Notes: generated from the letters alone by a model not told the origin. Counted from the first letter of the stretch, positions 50,339 to 59,401 are shown. The stretch: DNA of 64,000 nt from Agrobacterium sp. AGB01 (GCF_014851585.1 NZ_JACVAB010000007.1:124001-188000); one strand, 5' to 3'. Made by a program: numbers and translations.

Positions 50339-51100
50339 TTGACAACCGACGTATTTACTTCTTCTCCGAAAATTGAACGTATTCGTCACGAACTGAAGCG
50401 ACGTGATCTCACCGTCATCGCCAAGGACAATGTCACTCCGGCGATGCTGCGCATCACGCTGAAGGGCGATGACGCTTCGGACTTCGTCAGCCTCGGAGCC
50501 GACGACCACATCAAAATCTTCATTCCGACATTAAGCGGTGACACCGAACGCCGCGACTACACGCCGAGGCGTTACGATACGTCGTCACGCACTGTCGTCA
50601 TTGATTTTGCCATTCATGAAGCAGGCCCGGCGACCCAATGGGCACTGAATGCCAAGATCGGTGACGTCTTGTCCATTGGCGGCCCCAAGGGCTCTGCGGT
50701 CGTCTCGCCAGACATCATCAACTGGTTGCTGGTTGGCGACGAAACGGCGCTTCCGGCAATTGGCCGCCGCATAGAAGAAGCCCTGCCGGGCCAACGGATT
50801 TCTGCGGTCATTGCAATTACCGGACCTGACGAAAAGCAAGATTTCACCTCAAAGGCAAAGCTCGATATCCATTGGGTTTACCGGCCACTCAGCGATGCCG
50901 CCAAGGCGGCCCTGCTGCTTCAGGCGCTTGAACAGGTTGAGATCGCGCGGCAAACCTTTGTGTGGGTTGCTGCCGAAGCGTCAGTGACGCGTGACGTGCG
51001 TCGCTATCTCGTTGAACAGCGCGGACATGCCCTAACGTGGACCAAGGCCTCCGGCTACTGGGTCAAAGGCATGGCGGACGCTCATGAAAAATTCGAGTGA
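50339..51100 (+). CDS. Siderophore-interacting protein (NADPH ferric-siderophore reductase)
   Basis: A 253-aa cytoplasmic flavoprotein of the ViuB/YqjH family: FAD_binding_9 N-terminal domain (RDYTPRRYDTSSRTVVIDFA, the FAD-contact RxYTxR motif) and a C-terminal SIP domain (VWVAAEASVTRDVRRYLVEQ, containing the conserved AxE). It reduces ferric siderophores with NAD(P)H to release iron. The best start is the TTG at 50339, with GAAAGG about 10 nt upstream; an ATG near the N-terminus is absent. Stand-alone; no other siderophore gene nearby apart from a FecCD remnant 28 kb away. Confidence 0.9.
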   Translation: MTTDVFTSSPKIERIRHELKRRDLTVIAKDNVTPAMLRITLKGDDASDFVSLGADDHIKIFIPTLSGDTERRDYTPRRYDTSSRTVVIDFAIHEAGPATQWALNAKIGDVLSIGGPKGSAVVSPDIINWLLVGDETALPAIGRRIEEALPGQRISAVIAITGPDEKQDFTSKAKLDIHWVYRPLSDAAKAALLLQALEQVEIARQTFVWVAAEASVTRDVRRYLVEQRGHALTWTKASGYWVKGMADAHEKFE

Positions 51101-51138
51101 CACCCCGTGATGCAACAGAATTTGCTGGTCACGAAAAG

Positions 51139-51173
51139 CCGTCAGTCACTCAGCCCGCGCTGTTGACTGACGG
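51139..51173 (-). terminator. Terminator of the CDP-alcohol phosphatidyltransferase gene
   Basis: CCGTCAGTCA (51139-51148) pairs perfectly with TGACTGACGG (51164-51173). On the minus strand it is followed by CTTTTCG. It lies 58 bp after the stop at 51232 and also just downstream of the convergent siderophore-interacting gene. Confidence 0.7.
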
Positions 51174-51231
51174 GTGGTTGATCGCGCTTAAGGAAAGGCG
51201 CAGGCGTGCCGTTTTCGCGGCACCCACGATC

Positions 51232-51843
51232 TCAAATATCTGATGTATCCCCATCTGGCAGGCCAGTCCGCACCCGGTTGACCACCGTCCAGATCAACAG
51301 CACACAGGCCATAGGCTGGAGATGCCACGTCCAGTCCGGAAGCGTATCGAACATTGCCACCAGCAGACCAATTGCCCCGAACAACAGGGCACGGTCGCTT
51401 TTTCCCATCGGCCCTTCGTAGTTTCGTCCCTTGCCATGGGCGACACCCAGCACACCGGCAAATTCCGTCAGCACCGAGAGGAAAACAATGGTCGCAATCC
51501 ATGGGAGCGAGAAGGGTGCGACCAATGCAAAGGGAATGTACAGTGCTGCGTCCGACACCACATCTGTCATTTCGTTGAGGTAGCCACCGAGGGCAGACTG
51601 CTGCCCATGCTCACGCGCCAGCATGCCGTCGACGGCATTAAAAGCCATGCGCAGAAACATCCACAGTGGCACCAGTGCAAACAGTCCCGGCAGCGGCTGC
51701 ACCAGCAACAATGCACCAATTGCAACGGAAACAACTGCCGCACCCACGGTCACCTGATTGGCTGTTACTCCTGATGCCGCCAGCCGCCCGACAAGCGGGC
51801 GAAGGATGGTCTGAAACGAAGATTTCAGTTTGTAGATCGACAT
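51232..51843 (-). CDS. CDP-alcohol phosphatidyltransferase-family protein (YnbA-like)
   Basis: A 203-aa membrane enzyme with about five membrane segments. The motif DGMLAREHG runs on to LGGYLNEMTDVVSD; in the family pattern DGxxARx8Gx3Dx3D the first of the last two Asp is Asn here. It should move a phosphatidyl group from CDP-diacylglycerol to an alcohol. The ATG at 51843 (MSIYKLKSSFQTILRPLV) matches relatives; the upstream ATG at 51873 adds ten residues. Divergent from the rest of the ynb-like operon (start 51962), sharing a 118-bp promoter region. Confidence 0.85.
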   Translation of the reverse strand: MSIYKLKSSFQTILRPLVGRLAASGVTANQVTVGAAVVSVAIGALLLVQPLPGLFALVPLWMFLRMAFNAVDGMLAREHGQQSALGGYLNEMTDVVSDAALYIPFALVAPFSLPWIATIVFLSVLTEFAGVLGVAHGKGRNYEGPMGKSDRALLFGAIGLLVAMFDTLPDWTWHLQPMACVLLIWTVVNRVRTGLPDGDTSDI

Positions 51844-51961
51844 GAAAGCCCGAATCCGATTGAGTGCATCCACACATGCAGGCGCAAGTTGATGAAATCA
51901 ACTGGAAATTTCGGAAATCATCCTTATAGAGTCCAGTTCAGTCAAGTGGGAGTGACACGGC

Positions 51962-53698
51962 ATGATCAAATCAGAGTTTGCGAGCCATGACGGCGTGGAG
52001 CTTTTCTACCGTTACTGGCCGGCACGCTCCGGCGCTGCCAAGGGCGCAATCGTGCTTCTCCATCGCGGCCACGAACATGGCGGCAGAGTAGCCCATCTTG
52101 CCGAAGAGCTTGGTCTTGATGACTTCGCCTTTTATGCCTGGGACGCGCGCGGTCACGGAAATTCTCCCGGTGAACGCGGTCACTCGCCATCCTTCGCCCA
52201 TTCGGTACGCGATCTCGATTGTTTCGTCCGTCATATCTGCGAAACCGGCGGCTTTGCTATCGATCAGATTGCAGTTGTCGCGCAGAGTGTTGGTGCGGTG
52301 CTCGCAGCGACTTGGGTACATGATTACGCGCCCAATATCCGCGCACTGGTGCTGGCGTCCCCGGCATTCGACGTCAAACTCTATGTTCCCTTTGCAAAGG
52401 AAGGCATTGCACTTTGGCAAAAGCTGAAAGGCACCTTCTTCGTCAATTCCTACGTCAAGGCACGTTTCCTGACGCATGATCCTGAGCGTATTGCATCATT
52501 CGAAAGCGATCCGCAGATTACCCGCCCCATCGCTTCCAACATTCTTCTGGAGCTTTACGAAGCGGCCGACAGGGTAGTCTCTGACGCTCGCGCCATTACC
52601 GTACCGACACAGCTGCTCATTTCCGGCAATGATTTCGTCGTGCGGCATGCGCCTCAACATCGTTTTTTTGAAAATCTTGGCGGCACCATCAAGGAACGCC
52701 ATGTGCTGCCAGGCTTTTATCACGACACGCTCGGCGAGTTGCACCGGGTCAAGGCATTGGAAAAGATCAATGCGTTCATCACGGCACGTTTCAATGAAGC
52801 ACCTGTTGTTGCAGATCTTCGCAAAGCACATCTCTCTGGTTACAGCCGTGATGAAGCCGACCGATTGGCAACGCCGCTGGCATTGACGACACCGCGTGGC
52901 CTCTACTGGGCTTTGACACGCGCCTCGATCCGGTTTGGCAGCCTGTTTTCAAATGGCATCAAGACCGGCGTGCGCACCGGTTTCGATTCAGGCTCGACAC
53001 TTGATTACATCTATGAAGACGATGCACGTGGCCTTGGCCCCGGCGGCCGGTTGATCGATCGCCAGTTTCTCGATGCCATCGGCTGGCGTGGTATCCGGCA
53101 GCGCAAGGTGCATCTGCAGGAGCTGATCGGCAAGGCATTCGCACGGCTCAAGGCAGAGGGCAAGCCTGTGCGCGTGCTCGACATCGCGGCCGGTCACGGA
53201 CGTTACATTTTGGATGCGGTGGCAGCGTCAGATGTGCGACCGGACAGTATCCGCCTGCAGGACTACTCACCGATCAATGTCGAAAAGGGTGGCGCACTGA
53301 TCACCGAGCGTGGTCTGAGTGATATCGCCTCGTTCCACCGCGCCGATGCCTTCGATACTGCGGGATTGGCCGCGATTGAACCGAAGCCGACACTTGCCGT
53401 AGTGTCCGGCCTCTACGAGTTGTTCCCTGACAATGATGCCATCGAAGCCTCGCTTCGCGGCCTTTCGCAGGCGCTGAAGCCGGGATCGCTGCTGCTTTAT
53501 ACCGGCCAGCCCTGGCACCCGCAGCTTGAGATGATTGCGCGGGCGCTGACCTCTCATCGTGGTGGCGAAGCGTGGATAATGCGTCGCCGTACGCAGCAGG
53601 AAATGGATCAGCTTGTCGCGGCCGCCGGTTTCCGCAAGATTGAGCAGCGCATCGACAAGTGGGGCATTTTCACCGTGTCGCTGGCCGAACGTATCTGA
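51962..53698 (+). CDS. Fused alpha/beta hydrolase and SAM-dependent methyltransferase (YnbC-like)
   Basis: A 578-aa two-domain protein. The first part (about residues 1-280) is a lysophospholipase-like alpha/beta hydrolase: IVLLHRGHEHGGR, AWDARGHGNSPG, nucleophile in VVAQSVGAVLA, and His in LPGFYHDTLGE. The second part (about 350-578) is a class I methyltransferase with motif I RVLDIAAGHGRYILDAVA. E. coli YnbC has the same layout, as I recall. It may cleave and methylate a lipid or lipid head group. Cytoplasmic, no signal. First gene of a rightward operon with tightly packed stops and starts. Confidence 0.87.
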   Translation: MIKSEFASHDGVELFYRYWPARSGAAKGAIVLLHRGHEHGGRVAHLAEELGLDDFAFYAWDARGHGNSPGERGHSPSFAHSVRDLDCFVRHICETGGFAIDQIAVVAQSVGAVLAATWVHDYAPNIRALVLASPAFDVKLYVPFAKEGIALWQKLKGTFFVNSYVKARFLTHDPERIASFESDPQITRPIASNILLELYEAADRVVSDARAITVPTQLLISGNDFVVRHAPQHRFFENLGGTIKERHVLPGFYHDTLGELHRVKALEKINAFITARFNEAPVVADLRKAHLSGYSRDEADRLATPLALTTPRGLYWALTRASIRFGSLFSNGIKTGVRTGFDSGSTLDYIYEDDARGLGPGGRLIDRQFLDAIGWRGIRQRKVHLQELIGKAFARLKAEGKPVRVLDIAAGHGRYILDAVAASDVRPDSIRLQDYSPINVEKGGALITERGLSDIASFHRADAFDTAGLAAIEPKPTLAVVSGLYELFPDNDAIEASLRGLSQALKPGSLLLYTGQPWHPQLEMIARALTSHRGGEAWIMRRRTQQEMDQLVAAAGFRKIEQRIDKWGIFTVSLAERI

Positions 53699-53705
53699 GG
53701 GCGGC

Positions 53706-55040
53706 ATGGAGGAGGGGGTTACATCGGTTCCCGAGGGAACACGCAGCGCGGTTCTGCGACGGGCAGCCCTGTGGCTCGCTTTCCTCGCTCCGTTCTTTTA
53801 TCTCACCTACGGCCTTGCGAACTGGCAGGCATCGCTGCGTGCAGACGTGCCGAACCTGGCATTTGCCTGGGAAAAACACATTCCCTTCATTGCCTGGTCA
53901 ATCGTACCCTATTGGTCGATCAACGCTTTTTATGCACTTTCTCTGTTTGTCAACGACACAACGGACGAAGTCGGCCGCTTGGCGCGTCGTTATCTCACCG
54001 CACAGATCATAGCAGTTGTCTGCTTCCTGTTATTCCCGCTACAGGCAATTTTTGTCCGGCCTGAAACTAATGGCTTTCCGGGTTTCATGTTCGATGTTCT
54101 GGGTGGCTTCGACAAACCGTTCAATCAGGCACCCTCGCTACATATTGCCCTTCTGGTGATCATCTGGGATCATTGGCGTACCCGTCTGACGGGACCAGTT
54201 CTCGGCATCTGGAATGTCTGGTGCATGCTGATCGGCATATCGGTGCTGACCACTTGGCAACATCATCTTATCGACATTCCGACAGGAGCACTGCTCGGTT
54301 TGTTTGCCCTCTGGCTGTTTCCGGCGCAAAAAACGTCGCCAATCGCCGCCTTCCATTTAACCGGTGATCGAAGGGCGAGACGACTGGCATTGGCCTATAC
54401 GATGGGTGCCGTATTGTTTCTCCTGATCGCAGTCCTTTCGCTGCGCAGTTCCGGCGCAGGCCTGTTGTGGTTGTGGCCGAGTGTTGCGCTGGCACTGGTG
54501 GCCATCGGTTACGCCGGTGCGGGATCACAGGTCTTTCAAAAGGATGGCAACGGAGTAACAAGCCTTGCGAGCCGTTGGCTACTCTGGCCCTACCGCATCG
54601 GAGCAAAGATGAACCGCTGGTGGTGGACACGCAAGCTACCGGCTGCGGTCGAGGTGGCGGATAGAGTGTTTCTCGGACGTGCTCCTGATCGAAAAGAGCT
54701 CGCCGCCTATTCATCTGTTGTCGATATGACCGCAGAATTTCCAGCCCGTCGTATCCCCGGCCTCAACTGGCATTCCATTCCATCACTCGACCTGCTGGCC
54801 CTGACGCCAGAAAGCATCCGTGCCGGAGCGCTGGCCGTTGATGACACTCGCCGGAACGGACCCGTGCTCGTCTGCTGCGCGCTCGGTTTTCAGCGCAGTG
54901 CTGCCGTCGTCGCGTGTTGGCTCGTACGGTCAGGCCGCGCGACAAATGCCAAAACGGCGGCAGACCACCTGATGACGCTTGGTCGGCCGGTTCATTTGAA
55001 ACAGGCGACCTATGCGGCAATCGATGAGGCGGCAAGATGA
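53706..55040 (+). CDS. Fused PAP2-like membrane phosphatase and dual-specificity phosphatase (YnbD-like)
   Basis: A 444-aa protein. The N-terminal two thirds are membrane-embedded, with PAP2 motifs PSLH (in FNQAPSLHIALLVIIWDH) and TTWQHHLIDIPTGALLG. The C-terminal part (about residue 320 on) is a DSP-type phosphatase with CALGFQRSA, the Cx5RS loop; the usual preceding His is Cys. It may dephosphorylate a lipid phosphate and a phosphatidylglycerophosphate-like substrate. ATG 53706 follows GAGGGC and starts 7 bp after the previous stop; overlaps the next gene by 4 bp. Confidence 0.87.
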   Translation: MEEGVTSVPEGTRSAVLRRAALWLAFLAPFFYLTYGLANWQASLRADVPNLAFAWEKHIPFIAWSIVPYWSINAFYALSLFVNDTTDEVGRLARRYLTAQIIAVVCFLLFPLQAIFVRPETNGFPGFMFDVLGGFDKPFNQAPSLHIALLVIIWDHWRTRLTGPVLGIWNVWCMLIGISVLTTWQHHLIDIPTGALLGLFALWLFPAQKTSPIAAFHLTGDRRARRLALAYTMGAVLFLLIAVLSLRSSGAGLLWLWPSVALALVAIGYAGAGSQVFQKDGNGVTSLASRWLLWPYRIGAKMNRWWWTRKLPAAVEVADRVFLGRAPDRKELAAYSSVVDMTAEFPARRIPGLNWHSIPSLDLLALTPESIRAGALAVDDTRRNGPVLVCCALGFQRSAAVVACWLVRSGRATNAKTAADHLMTLGRPVHLKQATYAAIDEAAR

Positions 55041-55474
55041 GTGACTGGAAAACGGCCACGACGCGCATGGCCCGGCGGTTGCGGCGTAATGGCACCAGCA
55101 GTGGTCTGATCGCACTTTTGCTGGTCGCCGTCGCACCGGCCACGGCAGGGGCACATGGTTTTACCGCAGCCCTTGGATGGTGGCTGCTGTTGGTTTTCTG
55201 CCTTGCGTCGATCGCGCTGGCCGTCCATCTGCTGTTCGACGCTCGTCTCTTTCATCTGGCCGCATCTCATGAGAGTGAAGAGGAAGCACTCGCCGCAATT
55301 GATGACTTTTTGGCCCGTATGAGACTTCGGGCGAAACCCGCAGTTCCAGCACCGCTATTGCAACGGTTTACCGGATGCCGTCGCCTCATTCTGCTACAAT
55401 GGTCGACCCTTGCCATTGCGATTTTGCTCTATGGCATTCTTCTGCTTGATGCGGTCGATGGTGTTGCGACATGA
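55037..55474 (+). CDS. Small membrane protein of the ynb-like operon
   Basis: A 145-aa protein with three hydrophobic segments (residues about 22-40, 45-67 and 117-137) and a polar, charged middle part (HESEEEALAAIDDFLARMRL). I do not recognise a family. Its start overlaps the DSP-phosphatase stop (ATGA) and its end overlaps the acyltransferase start, so it is probably made together with them and may bring the enzymes to the membrane. Confidence 0.7.
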   Translation: MSDWKTATTRMARRLRRNGTSSGLIALLLVAVAPATAGAHGFTAALGWWLLLVFCLASIALAVHLLFDARLFHLAASHESEEEALAAIDDFLARMRLRAKPAVPAPLLQRFTGCRRLILLQWSTLAIAILLYGILLLDAVDGVAT

Positions 55475-56124
55475 GCGGCGGTGCTTCTCTCCTTCAGATC
55501 GTCTCCGGCTCGGTGCTCGCTGTGCTTGCGCGGGCGGTAACCGGGGTGCGGCCTATCTGGGCCGGATCGGCACCGAATGGTGGTCAGCGCATCTATTTTG
55601 CCAATCACGCAAGCCATGGCGATTTCATTCTCGTCGCAACGTGCCTGACGCCATCCGAGCGTAGCCGGACAGCGGCGGTGGCCGGTGCCGATTATTGGAG
55701 CGCAGGACATGTGCGCCGTTTCATTTCCCGCCGCCTGCTGCGGACGGTGCTTGTCGAGCGCAACTGGGTAGAACGAACGGCTGACCCGATGCAGGTCATG
55801 CTGGATGCGCTCGACGCCGGTGAATCACTGATTATTTTCCCCGAGGGCACGCGCAATATGACAGAGGAACCCTTGCTGCGGTTTCGGTCCGGCCTTTACA
55901 ATCTCACTGTCGCCCGCCCGGGTGTCGAACTGGTTCCCTGTTGGATTGAAAACATGTCCCGCGTTTTACCCAAGGGGGCTCTCCTTCCCGTCCCGCTGCT
56001 CTGCCGCACGGTTTTTGGTGCGCCGGTGACGCTCAAAGAGGGCGAAGACCGCAAAGAATTTATCGAGCGCGCCCGGCAGGCACTTCTATCGCTTGCCCCG
56101 CGAAAAGATGGAAATAACGGATGA
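55471..56124 (+). CDS. 1-acylglycerol-3-phosphate acyltransferase-like (PlsC family)
   Basis: A 217-aa protein with the acyltransferase motifs NHASHGDFI (motif I, NHx4D) near residue 44 and FPEGTRN (motif III) near residue 123. An N-terminal hydrophobic segment, LLQIVSGSVLAVLARAV, probably anchors it. It should add an acyl chain to a lyso-lipid or glycerol-phosphate-like acceptor. The start overlaps the small membrane gene by 4 bp, and its stop overlaps the CdsA-like gene by 4 bp. It is an extra member relative to E. coli ynbABCD. Confidence 0.88.
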   Translation: MSGGASLLQIVSGSVLAVLARAVTGVRPIWAGSAPNGGQRIYFANHASHGDFILVATCLTPSERSRTAAVAGADYWSAGHVRRFISRRLLRTVLVERNWVERTADPMQVMLDALDAGESLIIFPEGTRNMTEEPLLRFRSGLYNLTVARPGVELVPCWIENMSRVLPKGALLPVPLLCRTVFGAPVTLKEGEDRKEFIERARQALLSLAPRKDGNNG

Positions 56125-57053
56125 GCGACGACACCACTCGCCTTTTTCTCGGTCTGATCGGGGTGCTCGTCACAGCGAGCGTCATTGCCGGTGTGTTGTC
56201 CTGGCGCAGCCCCAAACCGCTGCCATCGACACTGGACAATCTCAATGCACGTATCAAGGCGTGGTGGATCATGGTCGCCGGCATCAGCTTCGCGTTTCTG
56301 TTTGGGACACGCGGGGTGCTTTTGCTTTTTGCTTTCGTTTCTTTCGCATCGCTGCGGGAATATGTAACGCTGACCAAGACGCGCCACGCCGACCGTTGGA
56401 CATTGCTTGGCATGTTCCTGATCATTGTGCCTACGCAATATTATCTGATCTGGATCGACTGGTACGGGCTCTATTCGATCTTCATTCCGGTCTACTGCTT
56501 CCTTGCCATGCCAGCGATTACGGCGATGCGCGGCGACACGTCCCGTTTTCTCGAGCGGGTCAGCGAACAGCAATGGGGTGTGATGCTGTCGGTCTATTGC
56601 CTCAGCCATGTCCCGGCGCTGGTCACGCTACCCATTCCCGGCAATGAAGGGCGTGGGCTGCTGCTCATCGCCTTTCTGATTGCCACTGTGCAAGGCAGTG
56701 ATGTGTTGCAATATATCTTTGGCAAACTGTTTGGTCGTCACAAGGTGGCGCCGAGCATCTCGCCATCCAAAACCTGGGAAGGGCTGATTGGCGGCATCGC
56801 CAGCGCATCTCTAATGGGGGCAGGGCTGTTCTGGCTCACCCCGTTTTCACCACTGGAAGCCGGATTCCTCGCCGCACTTTCCTGCGTCATGGGCTTTTTC
56901 GGTGGCCTTGTTGCCTCCGCCATCAAGCGGGATCGCGGAGTCAAGGACTGGGGCCATATGATCGAAGGCCACGGCGGCATGCTGGACCGGGCAGACAGCC
57001 TGGTGTTTGCAGCGCCAGTATTCTTCCACATTGTCCGCTACGCCTGGACTTGA
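56121..57053 (+). CDS. Phosphatidate cytidylyltransferase-like (CdsA family, YnbB-like)
   Basis: A 310-aa polytopic protein with about eight membrane segments and the CdsA signature: SPSKTWEGLIGG, then IKRDRGVKDWG and IEGHGGMLDRADS. It makes CDP-diacylglycerol from phosphatidate and CTP in the inner membrane. Together with the divergent CDP-alcohol phosphatidyltransferase it could provide its own CDP-lipid pool for this locus, apart from the housekeeping CdsA. Last gene of the operon; a hairpin (CTGGACTT/AAGTCCAG, 57044-57066) spans the stop codon. Confidence 0.9.
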   Translation: MSDDTTRLFLGLIGVLVTASVIAGVLSWRSPKPLPSTLDNLNARIKAWWIMVAGISFAFLFGTRGVLLLFAFVSFASLREYVTLTKTRHADRWTLLGMFLIIVPTQYYLIWIDWYGLYSIFIPVYCFLAMPAITAMRGDTSRFLERVSEQQWGVMLSVYCLSHVPALVTLPIPGNEGRGLLLIAFLIATVQGSDVLQYIFGKLFGRHKVAPSISPSKTWEGLIGGIASASLMGAGLFWLTPFSPLEAGFLAALSCVMGFFGGLVASAIKRDRGVKDWGHMIEGHGGMLDRADSLVFAAPVFFHIVRYAWT

Positions 57054-57095
57054 GTTTCAAGTCCAGCAGCCTATTTGCGCGGCAAATTGTGCAGC

Positions 57096-57560
57096 CTATA
57101 AAAGCTCAGCGATACATTCCGTCGCCAGCCTATGATCCTCCACATCCGGCAGGCCGCTTACCGCGACAGACCCGACGAACAGGCCGCCTTTTAGAAAAAG
57201 CGGAACCGCGCCGCCAGAAGGTGCGAAGTCCAGAACCGGCAATGCGAACCGTTCATTGAGGTTGTAGCCCTTCTCTTCAGCCAATATCCGCATGTAGAGA
57301 GAGCTTTTTTGAAACCGGTGGACAACCGCACACTTACGGCGTGCCCAATTGAAATTATCGATGGTTGCGCCCGGCAGAAGACATGCAAACACCACGTCGT
57401 TGCCATGCCGAACCTCGATTGCGATGGGCAAGCTGGCAGCGACTGCGCGCTCGCGAATTTTTGCGCCAAGTTGCCAGGCAACGTCGTAGTCAAAATGTGG
57501 AAGCTGCAGTTTTTCCTGTTCATCAAGAAGTTCTGAAAGCGTTGGCGCAAGCAAGCTCAT
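57096..57560 (-). CDS. UPF0303/heme-degrading-domain protein
   Basis: A 154-aa soluble protein resembling the UPF0303 family (yeast YBR137W and bacterial HbpS-like fold): FDYDVAWQLGAKIRERAVAA at about residue 30, HRFQKSSLYMRILAEEKGY in the middle and LPDVEDHRLATECIAELL at the end. Function uncertain. I chose the ATG at 57560 because GAAGG lies 7 nt upstream; an ATG at 57590 adds ten residues. Confidence 0.85.
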   Translation of the reverse strand: MSLLAPTLSELLDEQEKLQLPHFDYDVAWQLGAKIRERAVAASLPIAIEVRHGNDVVFACLLPGATIDNFNWARRKCAVVHRFQKSSLYMRILAEEKGYNLNERFALPVLDFAPSGGAVPLFLKGGLFVGSVAVSGLPDVEDHRLATECIAELL

Positions 57561-57683
57561 TAAATTACCTTCAGTCAGATTTTCGGTCATGCATGGCACA
57601 CGCGCGGTGGCTGCTGGCACGAATAGTGGCGCGAGTTTAAGGGCAAAGCAAGCATGCCTCGCGGCATACTTGCAGTTACCCAC

Positions 57684-57707
57684 CTGCCGACCGCTTGCGG
57701 TGGGCAG
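57684..57707 (-). terminator. Possible hairpin after the SGNH hydrolase gene
   Basis: On the minus strand CTGCC-CA-CCGC pairs with GCGG-TC-GGCAG around AA, ending about 36 bp after the hydrolase stop; no T-run follows. Weak. Confidence 0.35.
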
Positions 57708-57719
57708 CGCCTGTTCGTG

Positions 57720-58346
57720 TCAGCCCAGCAGACCCGACGTTTCCCTGAGAAATGTCGACCAAACGGCGTAACCGGCAGCATTCATGTGAACGAGATCGGG
57801 AAGGTAGTAGCGAAACATCGGCAACCTGTTTTCGCCAATTAGGCCGACGCTTGGATCTAGCCAGCTGGCATTGCCATCCGTTTCACACCAATCACGGGCC
57901 AGCTGGTTGAACAGCTCAAACTCATCGCGATAAATCCAGCGGGCCGGACTGTGTTTGATGGCAAAAACAAAAACCTTGGCCTCCGGCAAAGTCTTTAAAA
58001 TAGCCTCTCGCAATGTCTTTAAATGGCCAAGAGTTGTCTGGGCTGTCAGGCCATCGCTGGCGATGTCATTTTCGCCAAAATACAGGGCGATCCGGCGTGG
58101 CTTCAGAGGCGTCAGAAGCTGGTCCATGTAATGGATGCCGGAAAGATATGTTCCACCACCGAACCCCAGATTGACGACATCCAGTGAGCCGAGGTCTTCG
58201 GTGATCGAACTCCAGATCCGAAACGAGGACGAACCGTAAAAGGCAATCGGATCATCAGGCAGGCCGACGCGTTCCAGCCGAGCCAGCGTTGTGATGATAT
58301 CGTTTTCGTGACGGCCTGTGCCAATACTGGCCGGAAATTCATACAT
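57720..58346 (-). CDS. SGNH/GDSL-family hydrolase
   Basis: A 208-aa protein with the SGNH blocks: AFYGSSSFRIWSS (nucleophile Ser region), NLGFGGGTYLSGI (Gly), YFGENDIA (Asn) and PDLVHMNAAGY (Asp and His). There is no signal peptide, so it is likely cytoplasmic. The family hydrolyses esters, often acetyl groups of sugars. It is 26 bp downstream of the DgoK-like kinase gene on the same strand, so it may help in sugar-acid use. GGGAG lies 8 nt upstream of the ATG. Confidence 0.87.
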   Translation of the reverse strand: MYEFPASIGTGRHENDIITTLARLERVGLPDDPIAFYGSSSFRIWSSITEDLGSLDVVNLGFGGGTYLSGIHYMDQLLTPLKPRRIALYFGENDIASDGLTAQTTLGHLKTLREAILKTLPEAKVFVFAIKHSPARWIYRDEFELFNQLARDWCETDGNASWLDPSVGLIGENRLPMFRYYLPDLVHMNAAGYAVWSTFLRETSGLLG

Positions 58347-58372
58347 TGGGTGTCTCCCGGACTGTTGCAGGT

Positions 58373-59284
58373 CTACGAAAGTGAATGTTTGAGAACACTC
58401 AACGCCCCGCGAACAAGAACGTCATCTGCGCCGAGGTCAATTTCCAGATCGAATTTTCTGGCTGCGGCCAGATAGAGGTCGTTCAATCCGTCATTGCCGA
58501 CAATGGTCGCCTTGTCGCCCGGCGAATACCAGCCCGCATCGCAGGCCTGCCGGAATTCCTGACCAATGACCATGCCATGAACGTAGGATCGCAACTGATC
58601 AGGTGACAGTTTGCCGGCCAATCCGCCCGTTCGCGACGAAAATAGCAGTGAGAGCATGGCGCGCGAGTTTTTCGCCTCCTCAAGGCCTTGGTCAAAAGCG
58701 GCCGGATCATCAATGGGCGGCTGGGTGGCACCTCGGGCAATGAAGGAATGGTTGATCAACAGCGCGAAGACCTCACCAGTTACAAAGGTTTGAAAACCGG
58801 CAATCTTACCTGCCTTGACGCTTGCCCATTTGCTGTGAGTGCCCGGAATGATGATGGTTGCATCAGCACCTAGCCCATGCCCAACGATTTGCGTCTCTTC
58901 CCCGCGCATCACATCGGGAAATGGACGGCGGGCCGGGTCAGTCAATCCTGGCAGGAAAACCAGGTCCGACCCATTCGGCAACTGTCGTCTTGTGCTGCCG
59001 GCGGCCAGGTCTGCAGGTCCTGCCGGGCAGGGCACGTAGGGAATTTCCACCCAGCCGTTGCGGCTGGTGACCATACCGAGCGCAGCCACCGGGATCGCAC
59101 CATGGGTCGAGAACCAGGGCGCCAGAGCCCCCATCAATGCAGCTTCATGTTCACCCTTCTGAAGAGACGAGATGCCCTGTGCGGTTTCCAACTGGTCTAG
59201 TTCTGCACCATTTTCGTCCACCAGCGCAGCTCTCAGTGATGTGGTTCCCCAATCGACGATGATCGATGCGGTTTGTTCTGCCAT
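58373..59284 (-). CDS. dgoK: 2-dehydro-3-deoxygalactonokinase (DgoK family)
   Basis: A 303-aa kinase starting IIVDWGTTSLRAALVDENG, the DgoK ATPase loop, with PGTHSKWASV and GFQTFVTGEVFALL, both typical of the family. It phosphorylates 2-keto-3-deoxygalactonate at O6 in the cytoplasm. The ATG at 59284 follows GAGGAGG by 9 nt; the longer frame at 59341 is not homologous. Divergent from the DapA-family/enolase/ABC operon that starts at 59402. The symbol is by family likeness; the true sugar acid may differ. Confidence 0.85.
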   Translation of the reverse strand: MAEQTASIIVDWGTTSLRAALVDENGAELDQLETAQGISSLQKGEHEAALMGALAPWFSTHGAIPVAALGMVTSRNGWVEIPYVPCPAGPADLAAGSTRRQLPNGSDLVFLPGLTDPARRPFPDVMRGEETQIVGHGLGADATIIIPGTHSKWASVKAGKIAGFQTFVTGEVFALLINHSFIARGATQPPIDDPAAFDQGLEEAKNSRAMLSLLFSSRTGGLAGKLSPDQLRSYVHGMVIGQEFRQACDAGWYSPGDKATIVGNDGLNDLYLAAARKFDLEIDLGADDVLVRGALSVLKHSLS

Positions 59285-59401
59285 GTCGTGAGCCTCCTCG
59301 CTCATTTTCATCTGAGGGCTTGTCATAAGAGTTTTGCGCATGTAGTGTCAATTAGTGAATTCAAAGTATCAATATGTGAGACTTCATTGGGAGGTGAAAA
59401 A
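59285..59401. promoter_or_regulatory. Divergent promoter region of the sugar-acid cluster
   Basis: 117 bp, AT-rich towards its right half, between dgoK and the DapA-family gene. It should hold both promoters and an operator; I see no clear palindrome, and no regulator gene is visible in the window, so that gene is probably to the right of 64000. Confidence 0.45.
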
